Notes under the pieces: model-generated
What the model was told of the DNA's origin: nothing
Databases searched by the model: none
What the model saw: the letters and a program-made list of their open reading frames with translations, nothing else
Origin: Allochromatium tepidum
GTDB taxonomy: Bacteria > Pseudomonadota > Gammaproteobacteria > Chromatiales > Chromatiaceae
Length of the DNA stretch: 64,000 bases
NCBI RefSeq assembly: GCF_018409545.1
Contig: NZ_AP024563.1
Location: 223,501-287,500 of the forward strand
Direction: 5' to 3'
Shown: positions 20,022 to 30,045 of the stretch, one piece after another
How positions within the stretch are numbered: position 1 is the stretch's first letter
Layout: every line of letters starts with the position of its first letter
Made by a program: the position numbers and the translations under genes

Positions 20022-22100
20022 ATGACCAGTACCGGACCCAGTGGCTACGTCTATGTGTTGAGCACGCAAACCACGCTGACCGAATTCTTGCGCCCCCTGC
20101 TCGAAGCGCACGGCGTCCGGGTCGAGGTGTTCGAGGATGTCGAGCGTCTCATGCAGACCACGGCCGAGTGCGCCCCCGAGGTCGTCGTGCTTGATCTCGC
20201 CCTGATTCCCGGCGAGGAACGGCTCAAGGCCCTGTGTGAGCGGATCGGTGAATCCACGCGCCGGCGCCCGAGTCTGATCGGTCTGGCGGCCGATCAGGAG
20301 CGCGGCGAGGAGACGCTCGCGCGCCGTCTCGCGGCTCGACGGGCCGGTCTCGTCAGCTATGTCCCCAGGTCGGTGTCGGTGCGGCGGCTCGCCAGTCGGA
20401 TCCTGGCGCTGTGCGGCTTCCTGGAGTCCTCGCGCTATCGCATCCTCCTGGTGGTGGAGAATCCCGACGCGGGTCGACGCCTGGCCGTCATGCTCGCCGC
20501 CGTCGGCATGAAGACGCTGATCCTCAGCGACCCGATGAAGCTCCTGGCGCACATGGCGGCCTTCAGGCCGAACCTGCTGCTGCTGGAGATGTACTTCTCG
20601 CAGGTGTCGGGCATCGAGCTGGCGGCCATCATTCGCGACGACGAGCAGTTCCATGGTCTGCCGATCCTCTTTCTGACCGACGAGACAGATCCGATCCGGC
20701 AGTTGTGGGCGCTCAGGGCCGGCGGCGACGGCTTCGTCCCGCTATCGGCCGGTTGTGAAACCCTGACTGCCGCGATCGAACCGCAACTGCGTCTGTCACG
20801 CTGGCTCCAGGACAGGTTACGGCTGGCCAATCGTCGCGAGAGTGCGCGCGGCTTCCTCCCGCGCGAGGTCTTCATGTCCTACCTGGAGCGCCTGTTGCAC
20901 ACCTGGACTCCAGGCACCGAACGACAGGGATTGCTGTTGCTCGATCTCGATGCGGGCCGGACGCTTCTGGAACGGCTGGGCCACGGCGGACTCGAACGCC
21001 GGCTACGCGAACTGGAGCAGGTGTTGGGGCGACATCTGAACGTGAACGAGGTGGCCACGCGCCTGGACGATTTCCGCTATGTCATCCTGGCCAGACGCGA
21101 TGGTCCCGAGAAGCTCCAGGCGCTGGCCGATCAGTTGCACGAGCATGTTCAGGCAATGGCGCGGCGCGAGTCGGCCAACAACACCCAGTCGATGACGCTG
21201 AGCATCGGTGTGTCCTGTTTCAATCCGCCGCCGGCGGATCTGTCCGCCTTGCTGGCGCGCGTCGAGCTGGCGGTTCGGAGCGCCGCTCAGGCGGGCGGCG
21301 ATCGGGTACACTTCTGGTCGCCCGTCACTACGGAGCGCGCGACCGTCATGACCGAGGCCGTGATCAAGCGTCTGGTCAGGACCGCTCTGGATCAGGATGG
21401 ACTGTGTTTGCTCTTTCAGCCGATCCTCCCCGTCGACCCGCATGACGAGGGACTCTACGAGGCGCAGATCCGGTTGCGCACCCTGAGTGGAGAGGAACTC
21501 TCGCCGGCGGACTTCCTGACCGTTGCCGCACGCGCCGAACTCACGCCGAAGATCGACCGTTGGGTGTTGCAACGTACCTGGCAGACCCTGGCGGAGCAGG
21601 CCGGTTCCGGGGTTCCGCCCCGGATGTTGGTGCATCAAAGCCTCACCACATTGGCGGTCTCGGAGGGGTGGAATTGGCTGAGACAGCAACTGAACCGGAT
21701 CGCCCCGCTCCATACCCGAACCCTGCTGGAGTTCCAGATCGCCGAGATTCAGCGGCGGCGCACCGAGACCGAGTCCATCTTTGGGCGTCTGGCCGAACAG
21801 GGCATCAAGGTCTGTGCCGCCGGCGTCACGGGCCGCGAGGATGAGGCGCGGTTACTGGCGAAGCTGGGTATCAGACTGGCTAAATTGAGCATAGAGGCGG
21901 TACGGGCAACGGATCCGGCCTATCTGCCGAACGTGGTTCAGACGTTTCGTTCACAGGAGATCTCCTTGATCGTGCCCGGCATCGACGGTCCGGACGATCT
22001 GCGGCGTGTCTGGATGTGCCGACCGGAGTTCATCCAGGGGCATTATCTCCAGTTGCCGAGTCCGGACCTGGACTTCGATTTCCAAACATTGATGCAATGA
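20022..22100 (+). CDS. FimX-like protein: two receiver-like domains, degenerate GGDEF and EAL
   Basis: The 692-residue protein has a receiver-like domain at about 8-130, a second at about 140-260 (YRILLVVENPDAGRRLAVML), a degenerate GGDEF domain (about 275-440, with LDDFRYVIL in place of GGDEF) and a degenerate EAL domain (about 450-690). In the latter the signature is YEAQIRLR, and LVHQSLTTL and LLEFQIAEI match the FimX pattern. It is unlikely to make or cleave c-di-GMP. By analogy with FimX it may bind c-di-GMP through the EAL fold and control type IV pili or another surface function; this is inference. Its stop overlaps the next gene by ATGA, so the zinc-ribbon protein is co-translated. 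No membrane segments are visible. Confidence 0.8.
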   Translation: MTSTGPSGYVYVLSTQTTLTEFLRPLLEAHGVRVEVFEDVERLMQTTAECAPEVVVLDLALIPGEERLKALCERIGESTRRRPSLIGLAADQERGEETLARRLAARRAGLVSYVPRSVSVRRLASRILALCGFLESSRYRILLVVENPDAGRRLAVMLAAVGMKTLILSDPMKLLAHMAAFRPNLLLLEMYFSQVSGIELAAIIRDDEQFHGLPILFLTDETDPIRQLWALRAGGDGFVPLSAGCETLTAAIEPQLRLSRWLQDRLRLANRRESARGFLPREVFMSYLERLLHTWTPGTERQGLLLLDLDAGRTLLERLGHGGLERRLRELEQVLGRHLNVNEVATRLDDFRYVILARRDGPEKLQALADQLHEHVQAMARRESANNTQSMTLSIGVSCFNPPPADLSALLARVELAVRSAAQAGGDRVHFWSPVTTERATVMTEAVIKRLVRTALDQDGLCLLFQPILPVDPHDEGLYEAQIRLRTLSGEELSPADFLTVAARAELTPKIDRWVLQRTWQTLAEQAGSGVPPRMLVHQSLTTLAVSEGWNWLRQQLNRIAPLHTRTLLEFQIAEIQRRRTETESIFGRLAEQGIKVCAAGVTGREDEARLLAKLGIRLAKLSIEAVRATDPAYLPNVVQTFRSQEISLIVPGIDGPDDLRRVWMCRPEFIQGHYLQLPSPDLDFDFQTLMQ

Positions 22101-22744
22101 AACCCGATCCTCTGCACGCGAACGATTCCCCGATGTCTGGAGACCTCGACACCCATGGACAGGACGCCCGTCTCCATACGGGACGCCTGATCCTGACGCC
22201 CGCCGATCCCCATCGCGTCCCGGACGTCGATCTGCTGATCGAAGGATTGCGTCAGTCCGGATTCCTGGGTGAGCCATTGTCGGTACAGGCGGCCGCGACG
22301 GGGGAGGGCGAGCGTGCCTTCGCCATTGGTCCGGGCTTTCTGAGTCTGCTGACCTTTGCCGGATGCGCCGTCCGGATTCGCGATAGTCGGAGCGATGGGC
22401 GTTTCTCGCACATTCGCATAGCACAGGTCAGCCCGTACCCGAGATTGATGGTCGGCCGCAATACGCGCTCGCCGCGCTGTGTCGGATGTCGCGCGCCCCT
22501 GTCGGGCTGGCGCGAACTGGTGGATCACTGGGCCACGCATCCACATGCCGGCGTGCGGTGTCCGGCCTGCGGCGAGACGCGCCCGCCCTGGCTCTGGGAC
22601 TGGAAGCAGCAAGGCGGATTCGGGCGCGTGTTCGTGCAGATCGAGGAAGTCTTTCCCGGTGAGGCCGTGCCGACGCCGGCATTCTTCGAGCAGTTGATCC
22701 GGGTCAGCGGGATCGGCTGGCGGCATTTCTACATCCGGGATTGA
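22097..22744 (+). CDS. conserved protein with a zinc-ribbon-like cysteine motif
   Basis: The ATG at 22097 overlaps the upstream stop and gives 215 residues; longer in-frame starts lie inside the upstream gene and were rejected. The N-terminal two thirds have mixed alpha/beta character with no motif I recognise. Residues about 130-165 contain RCVGC and, 26 residues on, CPACG, a CxxC-x26-CxxC arrangement that probably binds zinc, flanked by conserved Trp residues (WRELVDHW, PPWLWDW). I do not know its function. Translational coupling to the FimX-like gene suggests a partner in the same c-di-GMP-linked process. Confidence 0.75.
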   Translation: MKPDPLHANDSPMSGDLDTHGQDARLHTGRLILTPADPHRVPDVDLLIEGLRQSGFLGEPLSVQAAATGEGERAFAIGPGFLSLLTFAGCAVRIRDSRSDGRFSHIRIAQVSPYPRLMVGRNTRSPRCVGCRAPLSGWRELVDHWATHPHAGVRCPACGETRPPWLWDWKQQGGFGRVFVQIEEVFPGEAVPTPAFFEQLIRVSGIGWRHFYIRD

Positions 22745-22797
22745 ATCCAGCCTGATCAAGTCCCGCCTTCGCCAAGATCCGCGCGATGATCGACGAC

Positions 22798-22821
22798 GAA
22801 GCCCGGTAAGTACCGGGCTTC
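22798..22821. terminator. bidirectional hairpin between convergent genes
   Basis: GAAGCCCGGTA and TACCGGGCTTC form a perfect 11-base stem with a two-base spacer, between the zinc-ribbon gene and phaC, which converge. No T-run follows on either strand. A second stem (GCCGCCGG/CCGGCGGC) lies about 10 bases further on, so this looks like a shared termination region. Confidence 0.6.
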
Positions 22822-22869
22822 ATGGCCGGCCGCCGGAATCACCCCGGCGGCTGATAGCCGATTAGCTGT

Positions 22870-23937
22870 TCAACGCTCGTTCAGCCACTTGCCGATGGCC
22901 GGCGTGACTTCCTTCTGCGCCTTGCCGCTGACATAGATGCCGATGTGACCGCCGGGGAAGGCCAGCTCTGTGTAGTCCGGGCTGCTGGTCAGTCCCTTGA
23001 GCGCCTTGGAGGCATCCGGCGGCACCAGATGGTCCTGGAGCGCGAAGATGTTGAGCACCGGACAGGTGATGTCCTTCAGGTTCACCTCGCGCCCACCGAG
23101 CACCACGCCGCCGTTGAGGAAGCCATTGTTCTGGTAGAAGTCCTTGATGAACTGGCGGAAGGTCTCGCCGGCCTGATCCGGGCTGTCGAAGATCCACTTC
23201 TCCATACGCAGGAAGTTCTTGACCTTGTCCGGATCGTCGAGCAGGTCGACCATGTTGACGTACTTCTGACCGGTCAGGCTGAAGGGCTTGAGCGACAGGA
23301 AGGTCCAGTTCAGCAGTTCACCCGGAATATTGCCCATGGTGTCGACCGCCAGGTCGATGTCGATGTTCTGTACCCAGGCCGAGAGCAGGTTGTCCGGGGT
23401 CTTGAAGTCGACCGGCGTGACCATGGTCACGAGGTTGCGCACCTTGTCCGGATGCAGCGCGCTGTACATCAGACTGAAGGCGCCGCCCTGACAGATGCCG
23501 AGCAGATTGATCTTGTCGACGCCATGGGTCTCGCGCAGATAGTCCACGCAGCGGTCGATGTAGCCGTTGATATAGTCGTCGAGCGTGAGCGCGCGGTCGG
23601 CCTGATCCGGATAGCCCCAGTCGATCAGGTAGACATCCTGGCCGGTGGCCAGCAGTCCCTTGATGGTGGAGCGGTCTTCCTGGATGTCGGTCATGTAGGG
23701 GCGGTTGACCAGGGCATAGACGATCAGGAGCGGCACGGGCTGGGCCTCGGGTGCGCCCTCGGGCCGGTCATAGCGATAGAGGACCAGCTTGTCCTCGCTG
23801 TAGACGGGCTGCTTGGGGCTGACGCCGGTGTCGATGGACTTGGCGTTGAGCAGATTCTCCATACCCTGACCCAGCTTGCGGCTGTAGTCGAGCATCTCCT
23901 GGGTGAGTTTGTCCGGCCGGATGTCGATGGGGAACAT
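22870..23937 (-). CDS. phaC: class III PHA synthase, catalytic subunit
   Basis: PhaC polymerises (R)-3-hydroxyacyl-CoA into PHA together with PhaE at the granule surface. The 355 residues equal the A. vinosum enzyme in length and, as far as I can recall it, almost in sequence. The lipase-like box is GICQGG with nucleophile Cys149. The catalytic Asp lies in ALQDHLVPP (family Asp302) and the His in FPGGHIGIY (family His331). A ribosome site (AGAGGACAGAG) precedes the ATG. It follows phaE by 57 bases on the same strand, the normal class III order for this genus reading phaE then phaC here. Confidence 0.98.
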   Translation of the reverse strand: MFPIDIRPDKLTQEMLDYSRKLGQGMENLLNAKSIDTGVSPKQPVYSEDKLVLYRYDRPEGAPEAQPVPLLIVYALVNRPYMTDIQEDRSTIKGLLATGQDVYLIDWGYPDQADRALTLDDYINGYIDRCVDYLRETHGVDKINLLGICQGGAFSLMYSALHPDKVRNLVTMVTPVDFKTPDNLLSAWVQNIDIDLAVDTMGNIPGELLNWTFLSLKPFSLTGQKYVNMVDLLDDPDKVKNFLRMEKWIFDSPDQAGETFRQFIKDFYQNNGFLNGGVVLGGREVNLKDITCPVLNIFALQDHLVPPDASKALKGLTSSPDYTELAFPGGHIGIYVSGKAQKEVTPAIGKWLNER

Positions 23938-23994
23938 GATCTCTGTCCTCTGATTCTGTCTGTTGAGCCTGCTGTTCGATCAAGCGCTTGAAGA

Positions 23995-25068
23995 TCAATC
24001 GGCCGGATTGGTCTTGGTGGTGCGCCGACGTACCGGGGCCTTGGCGGCGGCCGGAGCGGGCGACCTGAGTGCGGTGGCGGGCTTGATCGCCGGCTCCTCG
24101 CCGGCCAGGGCCGCGACGCGACGTTCCAGATCGTGCAGGCTGTGACGCAGGGCCTTGTTCTCGCGACGGGTCTCCTGGAGGCGGTCCTGGAGGGTGCGCA
24201 GTTCGCTACGGGTCGGCATGTTCAGCGCGCCCAGGTTCTCGTCGACCAGGATCGACATGCGCTTCTTGAGCGCCATCTGGGCGTTGACCAGTCGGCCGTG
24301 GATGCGGGCGTATTCCGGCGTGGCGACCTCTTCGGCATAGGCCGCTTCGCAGCAGGCGACCCAGTTGTCATAGAGCGCGCGCGCCGAGTCGATGGTCTTG
24401 CCGCTGTCGATGACGCCCTGGATGTAGGAGCCCATGCGCTCGACCGACTTCATGCCGAGCTGGGTGTAGACGTTGGTGTATTCCTGGAGCGCGGCCTGAT
24501 ATTCCATGGCACTGCGCATCAGTTCCTGGTACTGGCTCTGCTCCTCGCGCGTGTAGCCGAGACCGGGCGCGGAGAGCGCGCGGTCGAGACTGTCCTTGAA
24601 CTGATCATGGGGCATGTTGCGCAGCACGTCGCCCGGCATCGGCGACAGCGAGGACATCATGCGCTGCCAGTTGTCGAGCGGCAGTTCCCAGAACGACATC
24701 AGGCGCTGCATGCCGTTGCCGCTGTCGTCGAGCGAGCCGGTGAAGCGCTTCTGCATGTCTTCGAGTGTCTTGGTCCAGAGCTCGAAGCCGTTGGCGGCTT
24801 TGCCCTCGTCGGCGCGCTTGGAGAAGGTGTCGGCGAGACGGAAGAAGTTCTTGCCCTGCTCCATCATCTTTTCCATGAAGGAGCGCGACAGATCCGGCAC
24901 GGCGGGCGCCATCGCTTTCCACCATTGATCCATCGCCGCTTCCCAGGGCGTAGTCGTCTTGGTCTCGGTATCCGGACCCATGGCCTTGCGGCTCATGTCG
25001 GTCCAGCTATCCCAGTACTTGCGTTGCAGTTCGAGCCAGTCGTCGTTGAATAAGTTGGTGCTGGTCAT
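23995..25068 (-). CDS. phaE: class III PHA synthase subunit PhaE
   Basis: PhaE is the partner subunit required for activity of class III PhaC. The 357-residue protein matches the A. vinosum length. It is helical and Trp-rich near the start (DDWLELQRKYWDSWTDM), has the conserved FWELPLDNWQRMMSSLS region near residue 130, a C-terminal coiled coil (ELRTLQDRLQETRRENKALR) and an Ala/Pro/Lys-rich tail. A strong ribosome site (GGAGGG) lies before the ATG. It is the first gene of the minus-strand pha operon and faces phaA across a 150-base divergent promoter region. Confidence 0.95.
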   Translation of the reverse strand: MTSTNLFNDDWLELQRKYWDSWTDMSRKAMGPDTETKTTTPWEAAMDQWWKAMAPAVPDLSRSFMEKMMEQGKNFFRLADTFSKRADEGKAANGFELWTKTLEDMQKRFTGSLDDSGNGMQRLMSFWELPLDNWQRMMSSLSPMPGDVLRNMPHDQFKDSLDRALSAPGLGYTREEQSQYQELMRSAMEYQAALQEYTNVYTQLGMKSVERMGSYIQGVIDSGKTIDSARALYDNWVACCEAAYAEEVATPEYARIHGRLVNAQMALKKRMSILVDENLGALNMPTRSELRTLQDRLQETRRENKALRHSLHDLERRVAALAGEEPAIKPATALRSPAPAAAKAPVRRRTTKTNPAD

Positions 25069-25119
25069 GGCCGTGCCCTCCTCGTGGCGCGTGGTGTTGG
25101 GCGAACGGTATCATGTGGA

Positions 25120-25149
25120 TTTGTGCACTGCAACAAAGATGCGTAGAAT
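25120..25149 (+). promoter_or_regulatory. phaA promoter with candidate PhaR operator
   Basis: A sigma-70-like promoter is visible: TTGTGC at 25121-25126, a 17-base spacer and TAGAAT at 25144-25149, about 70 bases before phaA. The -35 box overlaps TTTGTGCACTGCAACAAA (25120-25137), a near-palindrome. PhaR-type repressors bind TGC/GCA-rich sites, and a closely similar inverted sequence lies at the phaP promoter, so this is a candidate PhaR operator. Confidence 0.55.
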
Positions 25150-25218
25150 CTACTCGCCGCGACCCCATATCGGGGACGCTCGTCCATTTCCAAACAGAAT
25201 CCAGAGGACATCCACGCC

Positions 25219-26403
<1,185 letters not shown>

Positions 26404-26462
26404 GCCGACGTCCGCCGGTCATGAACCGCCGGCGATCGAGCCTCCCGCCTCGCTCCATACAT

Positions 26463-26499
26463 CGAACGCCCTGCCGGTCCCGGATCGGCGGGGCGTTCG
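26463..26499 (+). terminator. hairpin between phaA and phaR
   Basis: CGAACGCCCTGCCG and CGGCGGGGCGTTCG pair over 14 positions, with one G-U, around a nine-base loop. No T-run follows, so it may attenuate transcription or protect the phaA 3' end rather than fully terminate. Confidence 0.5.
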
Positions 26500-26550
26500 T
26501 GCGATTGGGGTAGACTTTCCGAACGACCAGCCGAACCCGTCCAGGTGCCC

Positions 26551-27015
26551 ATGAACAGCGAGCGCATCATCAAGAAGTACCCCAACCGCCGCCTCTACGA
26601 CACCGAGGTCAGCCGCTATATCACACTCACCGACGTGCGTGATCTGGTGATGAGCGGGCAGCCTTTCCGCGTCCTCGACAGTGCCAACGACAGCGACATC
26701 ACCCGCGCCATCCTGCTCCAGATCATGCTGGAGGAGGAGACCGGCGGTCAGCCGCTGTTCAGCGCCAACATGCTGGCCCAGATCATCCGCTTCTACGGCG
26801 GCACCCTCCAGGGCACCTTCGCCCGCTATCTGGAATCCTCGCTCGATCTCTTCGCCAAACAGCAGCAGGAAGTGGCCAAGGCGCTCACCGACAATCCCTT
26901 CGAGACTGTGACACGCCTGACCCAGAAAAACGTCGAGATCTGGGCCGATCTGCAGGACGAACTCATGCGGGCGGCGGGTTTTCCGGTTGCGCCGCGCAAG
27001 AAGGGGCCGCCATAG
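26551..27015 (+). CDS. phaR: PHA synthesis repressor PhaR
   Basis: PhaR represses phasin and other pha genes and binds PHA granules. The 154-residue protein begins SERIIKKYPNRRLYDTEVSR, the conserved PHB_acc_N DNA-binding domain, followed by the PHB_acc repeat region (FYGGTLQGTFARYLESSLDLF). I chose ATG 26551 over the in-frame GTG six bases earlier because homologues begin at MNSE. The last codons lie at the junction with a block of foreign DNA, so the extreme C-terminus (RKKGPP) may have been altered. In A. vinosum the equivalent gene lies between phaA and phaB. Confidence 0.92.
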   Translation: MNSERIIKKYPNRRLYDTEVSRYITLTDVRDLVMSGQPFRVLDSANDSDITRAILLQIMLEEETGGQPLFSANMLAQIIRFYGGTLQGTFARYLESSLDLFAKQQQEVAKALTDNPFETVTRLTQKNVEIWADLQDELMRAAGFPVAPRKKGPP

Positions 27016-28248
27016 AGGAAGGGCGGCTCATAGTCGTCGCCATAGGCGAAATAGTCGATGTCGAGATCGCGCAGCCGGATCTTGACCCGCTCGATCAGAC
27101 GCGGCAGCGCCTGACCCTCGAAGTCGTCGTAGCGCATCAGACTGACCTTGCCCGAGGCGATGTGGATCTCGACCAGATCGGCGTACTGACAGTCGCCATA
27201 GAGCACGGCGGCGGCGGCGACATAGATCCGCAGCAGCGGCGGCAGACGCTCGACCAGGCTCGCGTGCAGTTGCAGCGAGCGGCCCGGATCGAGCCGGCCC
27301 AGACCCTGTTCGGCGGCGGTGCGGCAGGCATCCTCGATCGCGCCGATATCGGCGATCCGGAACAGCCACTCGGCGGCCTCGGCGTGGGCGGCGGCATAGT
27401 CGCCGAAGAAGTGCTTGATGTCCTGTTGCAGACCGCGTTCCAGATGGCGATAAGGGCGGCGGTGCTCGACTGTTGCAGGGCCAGATAGACCAGCAGATCG
27501 TCGTGTCGGGCGCGCGGCTCGCGTTCGCTCGGGATGCGCGGGCGGGGTGTGGGGGCGCGCAAGGGTTGGCGCCGACGCCGGTAGCGGTCGACCAGGAAAC
27601 GCTGTTCGGCGTCCTTGTCGCGAAACACATAGAGCACGCCGGGCGCGACCGCGATCGCCTCCTCGTCGAGCACCTGATCGAGGAACGCCTTGATCTCGGA
27701 CTGGCTGAAGTATTTCTGGAAGGTGCCGCGCTGGGTCATGACGCCGTCGCAAAAGCGGGCGCCGCGCGGGTCGTTCCGGTTGGCGAGCATCACCGAGACC
27801 ACCGGTAGCCGTTCGGCGAGCGACCAGGCGCGCATCAGGGCCTCCAGCCGTTCGTCGAAGTCCTCGATGACGTTGATGACGAAGCCGAGGTTGACGATGT
27901 CGGCAGCCTGGATGGGCCGGTCGGGGGCGTGATAGGGATCCCAGCCGGCGGCTTCGAGTCCGTTTTCGATCAGACCGCGCACATCGTCGCCGCGCCCACA
28001 GCCGTAGTCGAACAGCCGATAGCGTCCGTCGAGGAAGCCGTGGCGGGCGAGCGACTGGATCGGGGCGGAGAAGCCGTAGCGGGTCAGCGCAGTCAAATGA
28101 CGCGCGGCCTGCCAGCCGGGCTGGGGCTTTGCGCCTGGCTCATCGGTCTCGGCGGGGGCGGCGTCCGTGTCGTCGTTGCCCAGCGGCAGCAGGGCATGAC
28201 CGTCGAGCCGATAGCCGCGCTCGCGGATGAGCGCTCGGCTGACTCCGC
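27016..28248 (-). pseudogene. DNA phosphorothioation-associated methyltransferase-like gene, frameshifted and truncated
   Basis: The minus strand encodes RHLTALTRYGFSAPIQSLAR, then RLFDYGCGRGDDVRGL (SAM-binding motif I) and VNLGFVINVIEDFDERLEAL (motif IV region). I associate this arrangement with the putative methyltransferase found beside dnd phosphorothioation genes. The N-terminal region remains open back to about 28248 (LIRERGYRLDGHALLPLGND) but has no start. Near 27430-27470 the coding frame shifts, continuing as DIKHFFGDYAAAHAEAAEWL to DYEPPFLY at about 27016, where it collides with the phaR stop. So the gene lacks both ends and is frameshifted. No dnd genes are in this window. Confidence 0.72.
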
Positions 28249-28351
28249 TTGGCGATGTTCATCTTTTTGAGGACGGCGACCCCAGCAAGCACCAACCGTT
28301 GCGCGGGCGTCAAATGCGCCTGGAACTTCCCTAAGAGAAATTCGAGGGTCT

Positions 28352-28447
28352 CGGCCACATCGCCACGATTCAGGCACTCAAGGACCGGCACGGGAAACGC
28401 CCTGAACTCTTCAAAAAACGTGTCTACAATCTCCGGGGACTTGACAC
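28352..28447 (+). mobile_element. IS481-family terminal remnant
   Basis: The plus strand encodes GHIATIQALKDRHGKRPELF and then KKRVYNLRGLDT before a TAG. This is the last 30 or so codons of the same transposase as at 4952-5935 (there GHIAPIQALKDRREKRPERF). The final 28 bases, ending ACTTGACAC, are identical in both copies. Similarity fades upstream of about 28350, where a stop codon interrupts the frame. Only the 3' end of the element survives. Confidence 0.85.
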
Positions 28448-28491
28448 CTAGTCTTTGAGCAAGGCAATACTGAAGATTGCGAAAATTGCGC

Positions 28492-28548
28492 TTGACGGCC
28501 ATCGGTCGCGGCTTTATTGTGCAACGCAGCATTGCTGCACTGCACAAA
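28492..28548 (+). promoter_or_regulatory. phaP promoter with candidate PhaR operator
   Basis: TTGACG at 28492-28497, a 17-base spacer and TATTGT at 28515-28520 form a good promoter. From the -10 box onward runs TATTGTGCAACGCAGC, then ATTGCTGCACTGCACAAA, a TGC/GCA-rich block with inverted symmetry (GCAGC-ATT-GCTGC). Its right half, TGCACTGCACAAA, is the inverse of the phaA site with one mismatch. A repressor bound here would block transcription. Confidence 0.6.
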
Positions 28549-28565
28549 CCTTCGGAGATCAAGCC

Positions 28566-28928
28566 ATGAACACCACCGATAGCCTCAAGACCGTCAACGA
28601 GTGGACCAACAAGAACGTCGAGCGCGTGACCAGCTTCGGTGAGCTGAACATGCGTCTGTTCGAAAAGCTGGCCGCCCGTCAGATGGACGCCGTGAACCTC
28701 TACATCGACCACAGTATGCGTCTGATGAAGCTGGCCACCGAGTCCAAGGGCTACAATGACCTCTTCAAGGGTCAGGTCGAGGCCACCAAGGAACTGAGTG
28801 AGCGCGTCATGGCCGAGAGCAAGGCCGCCATGCAGTTCTTCGGCGATGCCCGCGACGAATACCGCGTGTGGTTCGAGAAGAGCCTGAACGAGGTCAGCGA
28901 AGATCTGCGCAAGAGCGTCGCCGTCTGA
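28566..28928 (+). CDS. phaP: phasin
   Basis: PhaP coats PHA granules and controls their number and size. The ATG at 28566, eight bases after GGAG, gives 120 residues. The protein is almost wholly amphipathic helix (NEWTNKNVERVTSFGELNMR, then LATESKGYNDLFKGQVEATK) with no Cys, as expected of a phasin. A longer in-frame start lies upstream, but it crosses the promoter and operator region and was rejected. Its own promoter lies immediately upstream, directly beside the IS481 remnant, so the foreign block has separated phaP from phaR without removing its control region. Confidence 0.93.
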   Translation: MNTTDSLKTVNEWTNKNVERVTSFGELNMRLFEKLAARQMDAVNLYIDHSMRLMKLATESKGYNDLFKGQVEATKELSERVMAESKAAMQFFGDARDEYRVWFEKSLNEVSEDLRKSVAV

Positions 28929-29115
28929 AGACGCCGCTCTAGGCCGGCGCGATCCAGGGATGGATCGCCATTGGTCATGCTTCCGGATCGACCGGGAGCA
29001 CGCCCAATGGATTCCACGGCTTCACCTATCCTGCCCCTTGGTAGTAAAGTAGCGTTGAAGTTCGACGATTCTGTCCTACGTTCTCAATAATTCCAAAGAC
29101 CCCTGGAGGAACCCC

Positions 29116-29856
29116 ATGGCTCGTATCGCACTCGTCACCGGCGGCATCGGCGGTATCGGCACTTCGATCTGTACCCGCCTGGCAAAGGATGGCTGCACCG
29201 TCGTGGCGAACTGCCATCCGTCCGAGGCGGCCGCCGCCGAGGAATGGAAGAAGGCCCGCGCGGCCGAGGGGTTCGACATCGCCGTCATCACCGCTGACGT
29301 GTCCTCGTTCGACGACAGCGCGCGCCTGGTCAAGGAAATCACCGAGCAGTTCGGCCCGGTCGACATCCTGGTCAACTGCGCCGGCATCACCCGCGACAAG
29401 ACCTTCAAGAAGATGGAGCTGGCGGACTGGGAAGCCGTGATCAACGTCAATCTCAACAGTGTCTTCAACGTCACCCGTCAGGTGTGGGACGGGATGCTGG
29501 AGCGCGGCTTCGGGCGTATCATCAACATCTCGTCGGTCAACGGTCAGCGCGGCCAGTTCGGTCAGACCAACTATTCGGCGGCCAAGGCCGGTATGCACGG
29601 CTTCACCATGGCCCTGGCTCAGGAAGGCGCCTCCAAGGGCGTGACCGTCAACACCATCTCGCCCGGCTATGTTGAGACCGCCATGACGCTGGCGATGGAC
29701 GATGGGATCCGCAACGGCATCATCAGCGGCATCCCCATGCGTCGCATGGCCCAGCCCGACGAGATCGCCGCCTTCATCGCCTTCCTGGCCGGCGACGAGA
29801 GCGGTTATATGACGGGCGCCAATCTGCCGGTCAACGGCGGTCTGTTCATGCACTGA
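29116..29856 (+). CDS. phaB: acetoacetyl-CoA reductase
   Basis: PhaB reduces acetoacetyl-CoA to (R)-3-hydroxybutyryl-CoA with NADPH. The 246-residue short-chain dehydrogenase has the cofactor loop TGGIGGIGTSI at 8-18, the NCAGITRD motif, the catalytic Ser in INISSVNGQRGQFGQ, and Tyr/Lys in TNYSAAKAGMHGF. The C-terminus LPVNGGLFMH is typical of PhaB. GGAGG precedes the ATG by eight bases. The 187-base gap after phaP, which includes a small CGATCCA/TGGATCG stem, suggests partly separate transcription. A strong terminator follows. Confidence 0.97.
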   Translation: MARIALVTGGIGGIGTSICTRLAKDGCTVVANCHPSEAAAAEEWKKARAAEGFDIAVITADVSSFDDSARLVKEITEQFGPVDILVNCAGITRDKTFKKMELADWEAVINVNLNSVFNVTRQVWDGMLERGFGRIINISSVNGQRGQFGQTNYSAAKAGMHGFTMALAQEGASKGVTVNTISPGYVETAMTLAMDDGIRNGIISGIPMRRMAQPDEIAAFIAFLAGDESGYMTGANLPVNGGLFMH

Positions 29857-29954
29857 TTTCAGATCCGGTCGGGCGCTACAATCAAGATCAACCAAGCCCG
29901 ATCACCAAGGATCGTACTGAGTCCTCCTCGTCTCTCTCATCATGAGACGTTTAT

Positions 29955-29981
29955 AGCCCGGCGCCCGCCGGGCTTTTTTTT
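29955..29981 (+). terminator. rho-independent terminator after phaB
   Basis: AGCCCGGCG and CGCCGGGCT pair over nine bases around a two-base spacer and are followed directly by eight T residues, about 100 bases after the phaB stop. Confidence 0.93.
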
Positions 29982-30045
29982 CGGTAGAATCGAACGCGCC
30001 TCGCCTGTGATCCAGAACACATCCAGTCACACCGGAGCGATACCG

